Positions 31,941 to 42,800 of a stretch of 64,000 nt of DNA are shown here, in pieces. The notes under the pieces are model-generated. The model searched no databases and was not told where the DNA came from. It worked only from the letters and a program-made list of their open reading frames with translations. Position numbers and translations under genes: made by a program. Source of the stretch: Yamagishiella unicocca (lineage: Eukaryota; Chlorophyta; Chlorophyceae; Chlamydomonadales; Volvocaceae); NCBI GenBank assembly GCA_003116995.1, contig BDSL01000039.1, forward strand, positions 310,001 through 374,000, written 5' to 3'. Numbering within the stretch: the stretch's first letter is position 1; each line of letters begins with the position of its first letter.

Positions 31941-32985
31941 ATGGCCAGAACCACGGGGCCCGCCGTGTTCGCGGTGGGAGACCCATGCCCGGCTTCCATG
32001 CCCTCCAGGTAACAGCATTGACTAGCGAGGACATCAACTCGTGGAACTCGTATTGCCTACGCGGTTGCGCACTGGCGGCGCGGGTGACTCAGCAGCCACC
32101 TCTGCCACCATCAATGCCTCCATATCTCTCCATCTTGCTCATGGGCGTCGTTGACAGCCAGCGGTGGGACCACCTGTTGATGGGCCAGGCTGGTGCGAGG
32201 CCAAGAGAGTGCGAGCGACTTGTTTACTGGATCTGGCTCGATCCACTGTTGGATGGACCCGGGCGGACGCAAAGGCACTCGGCCCGCTGGCGGCTCATGC
32301 AAAGCCAGTAGGAACAGTCAAGAAACTTGCTCACTCCCAGATGGCAAAAAGTAACACGGTTTCCTCGCTGGGAGCGCGCACGGATTGTTTACAAACAGAC
32401 TAACTCCTTGTGCGTTCATCAACAGTGGCAAGCAGCCCCTTCGATGCATGCGTTTACTATTGGCTATATATGAGTCAACCACAGGGCCTCGTAGAGCAAA
32501 ATGTTTCTTGTAGGCAAACAAACTCACGTCGCATCAATCGCGGGCTGGCCCTAGCAGCGGATACCGGGCATGAGGGATAATCAGTCGACGGCGCCAGCCA
32601 GGTTGGTGCCTCCCCCTTCAGCACTCCCTGCTGGCGCTGCGGATGCAATTTACTGGGAGCTGCACACGTAATAGATGGCGTGAACGCCGATCATTGTCGT
32701 CTCCGCTGCTGGGTTCGCTGATGACAGCCGCCCACGGCCGCAAGCACTGGCAAGCACGGCTCGGCTGTGGGCACACTCTTATCGACAGGCAGGTGGCGAC
32801 GACCGCCCTTGTTGACCCTCGAACCGGAGTGCCGATGTCCGCGCTTGCAGCTATGATATCGCCAAGGCCCTGCGAGCAGCTTGGGAGGTTCCTGCTAGGC
32901 AGTATGCAGAAGCCAAGATCAGAGGGACGGCCCTTAAAGATACCTCACCGTCAGAAAAGCCAGCGCTAGTAGCCAGCAGCAGCAC
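31941..32985. other. Unrecognised sequence
   Basis: No gene, RNA or clear repeat was recognised. Open frames up to about 130 codons occur on the plus strand without any familiar motif. It could be a decayed mobile element next to the satellite block. Confidence 0.3.
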
Positions 32986-33299
32986 CCAGCCCCCTGTAGC
33001 CGCAGGTTGGACGCCCAGCCACCCACCCCCCGAGTTACCGGTTCTTTACCTGTAACCCCCCGAGGCCGAGCAGCCGAAATGATGCTCCCAGCACCCAGGA
33101 GCGCGCGTAGGCGCCAAAGCACCCAGCACCCTGATTTTGGCGCCCGGCCACCTAGCCGAAATCATGCTCCCAGCATCCACGGGCGCGCCCAGGCGCTAGA
33201 TGCTTCGTGCTGAGTAGTTGGTGGGAAGCGTAGTTCACACATGACGCGTCGGCGCCCTAGCACCCAGCCCCCTGGTAGCTGGAACATCATAATCGTTGG

Positions 33300-33878
33300 C
33301 GGATGGCAACTACCCCTGCACCCCACACCCACAGGACACTTCTTTCGCCGCGCCGCTGGGGCCTCTTCGTTGCTTTGACCCCTGTCCACCCGCTTAGCGC
33401 CTGGATATTGTTTCTAACGCCCCCTGCTGCCCCCTGCCCGCATGCTTCGCGTCGACCGCTTTCCCCACCCGCTCTGGGCCCTGGCCAGGTGAGTTCCGCC
33501 ACTGGGTTGGGCCTCTGTTCTGGTAGTTTTTTGCTAGTCGTTGCGTTCTTGTCTGCGGGCGTCGGGACCTGCGTCTGGGCTTTCGCGTCCCCCATGGCGG
33601 CGCGGCGCGGCTTCGGCCTGCTCTCCTGGACGACCGCGGACCTCCTCTGGTAATGACAGCTTCCTCACACATCTGGTCGGTATTCGGGCGGGTCGGGCCG
33701 GGGACTCCGCCTAGGACTGGGACTGGGACCGGACCGCGATGGCCGCTCTCCCATAGCGCCCCAACTCCCACAGTTTTCCTACTAGCGCCCAAAACCGATT
33801 CTGCGGAAACTTTACGTGCGTCGCGTGGGGTCCTCGCTCCCGTGCGTCTCGCCGTAGCCGATATAGCTTAGCCGCCAA
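33300..33878. other. Non-satellite segment within the satellite block
   Basis: About 580 bases without the surrounding modules. The plus strand stays open in two frames, with a hydrophobic stretch (LLVVAFLSAGVGTCVWAFA), but I see no splice sites or known motif to support a gene. Confidence 0.3.
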
Positions 33879-33990
33879 AGGTCATATTACGACCTTCGGC
33901 TTTCGTATCCCCAACCCAGTTCTCCAGCATGCATCCCAAAACTTCTGTTTTAAACGTTTATTCGGACATCCACGGGTTTCCCTCGAACCC
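33879..33990 (-). repeat. R1 interspersed repeat copy, long form, reverse orientation
   Basis: Reverse complement of the 14655-14768 copy across its full length, from GGTCATATTACGACC through CCAGCATGCATC and AAACGTTTATTCGG to CCACGGGTTTCCCTCGAA. Confidence 0.92.
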
Positions 33991-35084
33991 ACAGGACACC
34001 CGGCACCCAGGAGCGCGCGTAGGCACCCGGCACCTGAGCAGCTGGGCGCCTGTAACGCAAGTTGCATCACTTCACGCACACCCTGGCACCCACCCCCCGA
34101 GCCCGCGCAGCCGAAATCATGCTCCCGGCACCCCGGAGCGTGCGTAGGCGCCCAAGCACCCAGCTGCAATGATGCTCCCACCACCCAACAGTGCGCCCAA
34201 ACGCCCTAGCCCGATTCTGGCGCTCGGGCACGCAGCACACGGCACCCGGGCACCTGGGCACCTGAGCAACCGGGCATCTGTAACACAAGTTGCATCATTT
34301 CGCGCACACCCTGGCACCCAGGAGCACGCGTAGGCGCCCAAGCACCCAGCACCCTGATTTTGGCGCCCGGGCACCTAGCCGAAATGATGCTCCCAGCACC
34401 CAGGAGCGCGCCCAGGCGCCAGATGGTGCGTGCTGAGTAGTTGGTGGAGAGCGCAGTTTACACTTGACGCATCGGCGACCTGGGCACCCTGGCACCTGGG
34501 CACCCTGGCACCTGAGCAGCTGGGTACCTGTAACGCAAGTTGCATCCAGCTTGTACCGAGCAGCCGAAATGATGCTCCCGGCACCCAGGAGCGCGCGTAG
34601 GCACTCAAGCACCAAGCCGCCTGGTAGCTGGGGGATCATAATCATTGGCGAATGGCACCTACACTGATTGGCGCCCGGGCGCCTAGCTGCAATGATGCTC
34701 CCGCCACCCAACAGCGCGCCCAGGCGCCATGCCCGATTCTGGCGCTCAGGCACCCAGCACACGGCGCCCTGGCACCTGGGCGCCTGGCACCCAGTAGCGC
34801 GCGTAGGCGCCCAAGCACCCAACTCCCTGGTAGCTGGGAGATCATAATCATTGGCGGATGGCGCCCGGGCACCCACCCCCTGCAGGCAGCTTCCTATCTT
34901 CTGCGCGCGTAAGCACCCAAGCACCCAGCCGCCTGGTAGCTGGGGAATCATAATCATTGGCGGATGGCAGCTACACTGATTTTGGCGCCCGCACACCCAC
35001 AAGGCACTCTGGCACCCACTTCCCGTTGGGCGCCTCACCAAATAGCACATATTCATTGGCAGATGGTGCGTACTGACCCACGGG

Positions 35085-35425
35085 CCTCTGACCCATGGGT
35101 TTCCGACCCACGGGTTTCCGACCCCCCGGCTTACTTCCAACCCATCCGTGGCCGACCCACGGGCCTCAGACCCACAGGCTTCCCACCCATCCGTTGGCGA
35201 CCCACACAAGGCAAGCCAACCTGAAGCCTGAAGCCTGCCTTGAACCCTGCAAGCATACCCTCTGCAAGCATACCCTCTGCAAGCATACCCTCTGCAAGCA
35301 TACCGCTGCAAGCATACCCCTCTGCAAGCATACCCTCTGCAAGCATACCCTCTGCAAGCATACCCTCTGCAAGCATACCGCTGCAAGCATACCCCTCTGC
35401 AAGCATACCCTTCTGCAAGCATACA
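35085..35425. repeat. Minisatellites: ACCCACGGGTTTCCG-type, then 15-bp AAGCATACCCTCTGC array
   Basis: 35085-35215 has imperfect units around GACCCACGGG(T/C)TTCCG. From 35250 to 35425 a 15-base unit AAGCATACCCTCTGC repeats about eleven times, with 12- and 16-base variants. Both are non-coding. Confidence 0.9.
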
Positions 35426-35675
35426 TGCCCCCGCGAGCGTGTCCCCTCTGCGCGCGTGCCCCCGGCCCCCCGGGTGCGAGGAGGTAAGCTCACTCGCGCA
35501 GCCCCCTGCGCTGCTGGTTCAGACGTCGCCGCCGATGACGCCGCCGTTTGTGCTTAGACCGCTGTATTATGTATATATATTATTCAGATCGACAACATTG
35601 CATCCAGGCTTAGGATCCAGTCTACGGCAGTCCCAGGGAAATCCCAGGTCTGTCGTTGACCGGGTCCTATGACTG

Positions 35676-35747
35676 TTCGCCATAGTCTAGGCGGTCAGGA
35701 TACAGGATTCTCACTCCTGAGACCCGGGTTCGAGTCCCGGTGGCGAA
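35676..35747 (+). tRNA. tRNA-Glu (anticodon CUC)
   Basis: 72 bases fold as a complete cloverleaf. The acceptor arm pairs TTCGCCA with TGGCGAA. The D arm contains GTCTAGGCGGTCAGGAT. The anticodon stem CAGGA/TCCTG encloses the loop TTCTCAC, giving anticodon CTC (reads GAG). The T arm is CCGGG-TTCGAGT-CCCGG. There is no encoded CCA and no intron, as expected of a nuclear tRNA. Runs of T follow at 35751-35761 (TTTTGG, TTTTT), the RNA polymerase III terminator. It stands alone in the repeat island. Confidence 0.97.
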
Positions 35748-35899
35748 ACATTTTGGTTTTTCAATCAGCCCATCCTCCCTTGCGGGCCAGCAGCGCAGAG
35801 ACCGCGCGAGTGGGCTTACCTCCTCCTACCCGGCCGCGCCCGACCGCCGGTCGGGCGAGGCGCAGCGGCGCGCGCAGGGATCTATAAGGTTGCATAGGG

Positions 35900-36065
35900 T
35901 TTGCTTGCAGGCGCACGCGTATGCTTGCAGGCGCATGCTTGCACCCCGCGGGTCGGCCAGGCATCATGCTTGCACGCGTATGCTTGCAGGCGCATGCTTG
36001 CAGGGGTCATGCTTGCACCCCGCGGGTCGGCCATGGGTCGGAAGCCCGTGGGTCGGAAACCTGTG
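35900..36065. repeat. GCATGCTTGCAGGCG-type tandem repeat
   Basis: Units of TGCTTGCAGGCGCATGCTTG and TGCACCCCGCGGGTCGGCCA alternate, with several direct copies. Non-coding. Confidence 0.8.
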
Positions 36066-36836
36066 GGCCAGATGCAAGATCCCAGTGCTTTACATAGAAG
36101 CACTTTCGTACTGCTTACATTCCTCCAGGCCAAAAGGGCCGGATACTGCAGGACACAAAGCAGGAACACGAATCAGGACCACAGCAGAGAAAAGCAACTG
36201 CGGACGAAAAAGTAGTTTATCCCCGAAAGGTCGGGTGGCAACTGACTGCTCCGCAAGTTCTACAAGGCTCATATGCCATTTTATAGAGTAACGAGCAACC
36301 GTGCCGGATGCGAGCAATTCACGTGCCACCAGTTCTGCTACAATGGGTATGGCACAACCACCACAACCCACGGGCAGCAAGCCACGCAAAGACGTGCGCC
36401 GAATAAGGGCGCACCGCATTCCATTACAAGGCACAGCCGCCGTTAAATGCTCAATTCAATCCGCAACAACATCGTACACTCCATAACAACGCCGTACGCT
36501 CGCATGCCGTAGGGTGTTGTACCCCATGCAACAATGGCTCAAAGTTCCCATGAATGTATCTCTGCGAATGTATGGCCAAGTGCTGCCTCCTTACGTGTCA
36601 TATGACAATACGCGAAACATGCACGTAAATATAGCTCCACGCTACCTATTCAAGTAACAACATCACATTCCATGCTAAATGAGCAACTTACGGCTTCGGT
36701 GCCACACAAAAGCAATGACCGACAACAACGCACAGCAGCAGGTATAGACTTCATTCGGGGTTACCGTTGGGCACTACCGTTGACAGGTTGACGATTGGGA
36801 GGTGAGCAATGAGCAGTTCACGGTTTCCGGAGCCTC
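36066..36836. other. 3' flank of the ABCG gene
   Basis: No gene recognised. A minus-strand TGTAA motif near 36424 would end the ABCG transcript about 410 bases after its stop. The rest is AT-richer sequence without features. Confidence 0.4.
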
Positions 36837-39800
36837 CTAGCGTAGCTGGTACTTCTTGAAGGTCAGCACCAGCACAGTGCAGATGTAGAAGAAGAGGAAG
36901 AACAGGGACGTGTAACCCTGCGCATGGGATGGAAGGGGGTGTGAGAGGAAAAGCCGTGGGTCGGCACTGACTAAAAGACCTATTCGGAAAACATTTTACT
37001 CACACCGTTCTCCAGCATGCATCTTTTGACACACACCGTTTAAAGATGCATGCTGGAGAACCGAAAGGGGGATTTCGAGGGTGACCCGTGGATGCCAGAA
37101 AAAACCGTTTAGAACTGAAAAGGGGAGGAGGGATAACCATGGCTCGGGGTTCATGGCTGGGTTCCTACAAAGTTGTGTACGGTGTGACACCTTGTACGAC
37201 AACCACGGTCACGCACAAGGGATCTGCCTGGAGGGAGGGACCGACCCACGGGGTCAAAACATAGCCAGGAGCGCATAATGCTACGCTATGGATGGGATCC
37301 ATGGATCCAAGAATGCATCCATAGTACGACAGCGCGCCCCATGCCATGAAGTAAGCTGATGGACGGAAAGGCAGCGCAAGATATGTTGGAAGCACTGGCA
37401 CAGCGCATACCTGTACGTCCCTACCACAGCAAGTACCAGTCCAGGATTGCTTGTTTCGCCACCATGGTCTCCCATATCTACGCTCCGTGGCAGTCCCAAT
37501 CTACCCCGTGCACCAATTGTCGCTCCCCCCGTCTGCCGACCCTCGGGTCGCGCTCGCCACGCCAACCCGCTCCCACCCACCACATAGGTCCACTCGTCGA
37601 CGCCATCCAGAGCGTAGTACTCCAATACCGTCTTGCCGCCTATGGTTTCGGAGCCAAGGTGCACAGGGTGTCCGTTCACAAGGTTTCGGAGCCAAGGTGC
37701 ACAGGATACCTTGCTTGCCGCCGGTTTTCAGGCTGCTGCGCCTGTCCAGGCAACCCACTCAACATCGGGATACGACGTGAATGAGGGTATGGGCCCTTGC
37801 CACGAGATACGACGCAAATCAGGGTATGGGCCCTTGCCATGAGGCGATATGAGGCACATCCACGCGGTTCAGATTACATGGGGCAAGGGCATCCGTCATG
37901 GGAGGGGGGCTCCAGGGTGTGTGTGCGTGTGGACGGTGTGGCGGCCAGGAAGCGCTTGCACTCCCAAACTCCCAAACCCACGGTAGCCATGGAAATCCCT
38001 ATGGCGAATGTCCTGGAGCGGCCCGCACTGACCAATCCATGGGGTATTATGGTACTTGAATTGGTTGATCATGACGGCGCCCCAGCTGTACTTGGCAAAG
38101 TCAATGTAGCTGTACCACTTCCACCTGCGCGCAGTGGCCGCGGCAGCGGGGACACGGGGCATGTGAGAGGCGGCGAGGCGATGGCAGTGACTGCAGTCGG
38201 CGGTGTCTCACGCAGTACGGCGGTGTCTCACGCAGTACGGCGGTGTCTCACGCAGTACGGCGGTGTCTCACGCAGCACTGCGGTGCGGCCGGCATTTTGG
38301 GGCCGGAGCGCCACGTCGCGCTCTGCGAACAAGGGAGGGCCCTGGGGGTGAAAACCCTGAGGACGGCCTACCGCATTTACCCACCCACTCACCGCCCTCG
38401 CAGTGATGGAGCTTGGATCAACACGGCTACCGTATCCAATCACCCAATCACCCACCCACCATAATAGTTCCTCGAAACACCACAATAGTTCCTACGCCAC
38501 CCTACCACGGCGGCATCTCGTCCAGGCGGATTAGGAAGCCGGCGAAGAACAGCAGCGTGACGCCGTATGTTGGCAGCAGCGCATTGGCCACATCCTGACC
38601 CACGGGTCGGCAGCAGCAGGCAGGGGTTGCGCGAGCAGGCCGATGTTAGTACCGGAACGTGAGAGCCGAGAGTCCGGAATGCAGCGCGGTTTTTGTACCA
38701 GGTCAAATTGCAGTGCGGTGGGTACCATACTTGCGCTTTGGGCTTTGGCGTTTCGAATGTTAAGGAATGTCGCAATTTTAAGTGCGGGTCGAGGGGCAGG
38801 GCGGCGAGGCGCCGTCGCAGTGATACAGGAAGCTGCCCGGAGTGACGGCACCGCCAGATCATGCCACCCTTGTTAAGAACAATGCGCGTTATGCATCAGT
38901 ATCTCCGCTTCAATGGCGTTAATTCGCGACTGATTTTCAGGCGCTCGGCCTCTCAGCCGCGGCATAAAGGCGCGCGTCAGCAGCAACGACCTGCAGCACT
39001 TGACTGCGCCGAGATCTCACCATGTTCGGCGCGAAGGAAGCCACGAAGTACGCCATCGAGATCCCGACGCAGATGCCGACAAAGTACGACATGAAGAACA
39101 CCCCGAAGTTGTTCTGTACGACATCAGGTGTACGAAACGACATTGGGTGAGGGGCAGCGGGGGTTACCACCTGGCCAGCCAGGTCGAGGGGAAAGAGGAG
39201 CTGCACCTCAGGGGAGCCTGGCCTGCCTCCTGCAACGCCGTGCCGGCCCGCTCACCAGCAGGCCGATTCCGTAGAAGGTGAAGGCCGAGATGCCTAATGA
39301 GGCGACAGCGTTGATCGCGAGCTCGTCCAGGAGCTTCGCCGTGAGGTAGGTGGGCGGCAGGTACAGGCCTGTTTGGTGGGCGGCAGGTACAGGCCTGTTT
39401 GGTGGGCGGCAGGTACAGGCCTGTTTGGTGGGCGGCAGGTGACATGTGCAACGTAGCCAGGGACCTCGCTCCTTTTAACGCCGGAACCGACGACATCGCA
39501 ACCGCCTGCTTCCCTGGAGCAACCCCACCAGCAACCATCCCAACACGGCGAGGCGAGCTTTCGACGCCATCCACTGCCGCACTGCGGCCCATTCGCCCTG
39601 GACCTTTCCCTTGCAATCCCCCCTGGTTCGCTTGCCTTCCACTAACAATACTTTACGCGCTTTCAAATGTTGGTTTGAGGGTTTCCTGACCTTCCATCCC
39701 ATCCTCCACCCACCGCCGCCGCGCACCCTCCCATAGGGCCCTCCCCTACTCCACCCACCGTCGCTGCGCTCCCGCACGTACAACCCGCGCTCCATCACCA

Positions 39801-42800
39801 GCGCAGGCACGTACGACGCCGCCGTGAAGCCCGTGGTGGCCGTCCACATGAACAGTACGGCAGAGATGTTGATGATGTTGTCGGCTGGGAGGCGGCGGGC
39901 GACGAGCGAAGAGGACGAGGGCGCCAGCAGGTGGTTGTGGTTGGGTGTGTTGGTTGACCACTAAGCCGCGAGTACCTTTTTGTTGTGTGTGGGTGTGCTG
40001 CCGTGCTCAGGGCGAAGATCTTGCTTGTCAGCGATGCTATGGCTTTGCGCCGGGGACAGATGAGGGGCTGCGCAATCAGCTGCGGGCATCCACAGGGACA
40101 TGTGCCACTCCTCAAAACCTGACCGCGTCAGTCCTCACTCCGTTAGGGTTTTGCCACGTCACCACGTGAGAGCACCACTTGGGGTCGTCACCACATCACT
40201 TTCAGGAGGGCCTCTTAAGGGCCGGAGCTGCGGCCGGGGTGTCTGGCTCTCATCCGGCGTCTGGCTCTCATCCTGTGTCCGGCCCTCATCCGGCGGCTCT
40301 CTCGTCGCCTACCCGACAGGTTGTCCCCGATCCCTAGGTACAGCGTCATCACCAGCAGCGCGATGACCAGCTTGTCCATCACGCGGGGGAGCAGGAACGC
40401 CATGTCGGTGTAGTTGCGCACAGTCCTGAGACCGGTCAATGGCGGGGAGGAGGGGCGCGGACGGCGGGGAGTATTATGTGGCGGGGGAGGAGGGGAGGCG
40501 CATACAGGCGTAGGAGCGTACACGACGAGCACGGGAGGGGACGGCAGGGGTTGGAAGCAGTGGCGATAAGGGTTTTGATGGGGCTGTGTTGGCGTTACGT
40601 GCTGACGTGTGTGGTGGTGAGTCGCTAGCTGTTGAGCATGCCGCGGCCATCGCTGTCACGCCCCGGGCCCCACAACAACTCACCCGCCACACTCGCCCGC
40701 CCGACGGGCGGCTCTCGCACCTCCCTCCGCCCGCGCAAGCGCTCGGGTGCACGCACACGGCAAGCCCATATACACGCCCCCTCTGCCCCCGTACGTCCGC
40801 CGTACTCGGCTGCACCCCGTCGTACACTGTCGTACCTGTACTTGGTGTAAATCATGATGCCCCACCACCAGGGCGTCACCGTGGCGCGACTCACCGCCAG
40901 CTCCTTGGCCAGATCCTGCCGTGCAGAGTACGGCAAAGATCCGCCGAGGGGTGTTGATGTGGTGCGGATGGGAGGTCATGGCCATGAGGACGGTTTGCGT
41001 GGTGTCGCTGCAGCTCAAGGGGCCGCAGCAACAGACTCGCCATCACCGTCTCCGCGAGGTCAATCGCCACCGCGACAGGCATGACGAATTGACTGGCCAC
41101 TCGGCGGCAGCAGCAGCAGTAGGAGCACCATCATAAGCAGCCGCCGCAGCCGCAGCCGCAGCAGCAGAAGCAGCCACACTAGTGGCTGAGATGCCGAGGC
41201 ACGACAACAGGGTGCGTACCGATGAGCCCGTGGTGCGTTCCAACGAGACCGCCGCCTGCTGGCATCATACTGTGGCAGGGCGACAGGGGCGCTAACGCCT
41301 AGCATGGAGCCAGCCAACCAGCAAGCGACACATGTCGCCCGCAGCACCATCCCCCTGCCTTCCCACATTGGCTGTGTTCGCCCCAGCGGCCCGTCGGCCC
41401 GGGTGTGAACTCACCGGCGGCAGCTGCGTGCCTTTGAACCCAGCCACCAGGCTCGCCAGCGCCGCAGCGTTCTCAGCGGCCAGGGAGCTGCTCGCGTAGG
41501 CGTCCGCGAACGCGGACCCCTGGCAGGGAGACAAAACAAAGCAACAAAACACACGTGTCGTCGTCTTGGTGCTTGATAGAGTCCCTAACATGGATGGTCT
41601 ACATAGCCTGCATACGGTAGTCATATCCTAAGAGGCTGCACCTGGAGTGAAAAAAGCTACAGCACTTGCAATGTTGATAAATGGCACATCCAATAGCGGC
41701 ACCGGTAATACTGGAGCGCTTTGGAGGCGCGCTTGGACAGGTGTCCGGGAGAGCCGGCTGGACCCGGGTTACCCGCCCCGAAGACGTGCGTGGGCGCTGA
41801 GTGACGACAACTCCACCGGCCACACAGCTAGGTGCTACCAGCTACAACCGGGAGCCAGCCAGCCCACCGCAGTAACGCGAGCCATCGCGACCCCTCCGAT
41901 CCCATCCTCACCTTCCCCGCCCGGTCCCCCTCCGTGATGATGTCCACCAGGTATTCGGCGCTGTTGCCGCCAGGGCCTGAGGCGGAGAAGCAGCAGCGGG
42001 CGAGGAATGTGAGCGCCGCGAGGAAGCGCGGAAACGCGTGTTTGTTGTGACGCGTGGAAAAGGGACGACAGGGGCGGGGCGCTGGTCAGCGCCCGGCCCC
42101 CCCCCACGCCCACGCAACCGTTTACCACGCAAGGAACCACGCAACCGTTTAAACTTCTGTTTTAAACGGTTTTTTCGGACATCCACGGGTTTCCCTCGAA
42201 CCCCACGCTCACGCACACACACACGCTCAGCACAGCATCTATAAAACACACGCCCACGGGCGCACCTCAGCCCATCAAACCCAGACCCTGTCGTCCGACG
42301 ATTCTAGGTACGTGTGATCCCTCTACGCTGGCACGCACCCAGCCAGCAACCAGACATTTACAACCAAATACTTTACAACCAGATACTTTACAACCAGGCA
42401 TTCGACATCCGAATGTCGGCACGACCTGGCCCGCCACGCTCAAGGTCTCACCCGCGGGCCGGCTCGTGTTGGCTTCCAGGAAGGGCGCACAGGCCTGGAA
42501 GTACTCAGTCGCGCGCCGGTCTTGCTGCCCCAGGTACACCATGCGACCGCCCACCAGCATCATCAGCCTGGGGGGGCAGCGGCGGGGGGGGAAGGGGTCA
42601 TCTATCCACTTAAGGCAAACAAAAGCCAACCCCTCTTCCATACAGATAAAGAAGCACCAGTGCAAACCGCACTGTTTCCGCCTACCGCCCCGCCCAAACC
42701 CTCCTCGGTGTTTGTCGTCTGCTCCTGTTTCTTCTTCCTCCATCTCGCGAACCGCCCTGCTCCCGCCCACACACATCCCCGTCCCGGCCCCGGTCCCGGA

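Larger units (their letters stand above)
32990..35065. repeat. Modular satellite block of shuffled 35-60 bp units
   Basis: At least four modules recur in varied order. Module A has CCGAAATGATGCTCCC, GCACCC and GAGCGCGCGTAGGCGCC (about seven copies, e.g. 33078, 34110, 34380, 34563, and a TGCAATGATGCTCCC variant at 34163 and 34686). Module B has CCTGGTAGCTGG, ATCATAATC, TTGGCGGATGGC (33270, 34620, 34824, 34933). Module C is TGTAACGCAAGTTGCATC (34048, 34272, 34530). Module D has GTGCGTGCTGAGTAGTTGGT (33205, 34427). All are joined by CACCTGGGCACCC-like linkers. An R1 copy sits inside the block. No coding content is supported. Confidence 0.85.

Noticed and set aside
31396..31941. 181-codon ORF in the duplicated block as a gene
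   Set aside because: The two repeat copies do not keep the same reading frame, as expected of non-coding decay and not a conserved protein.
32990..35065. ORFs of up to 375 codons on the minus strand (34295-35422)
   Set aside because: They read through satellite and 15-bp repeat units with Cys-Arg-Gly-Tyr-Ala-type repeats. There is no known domain and the frame content is dictated by the repeat.
35669..35887. Protein ORF overlapping the tRNA
   Set aside because: The sequence folds as a complete tRNA-Glu with a T-run terminator; the ORF is incidental.
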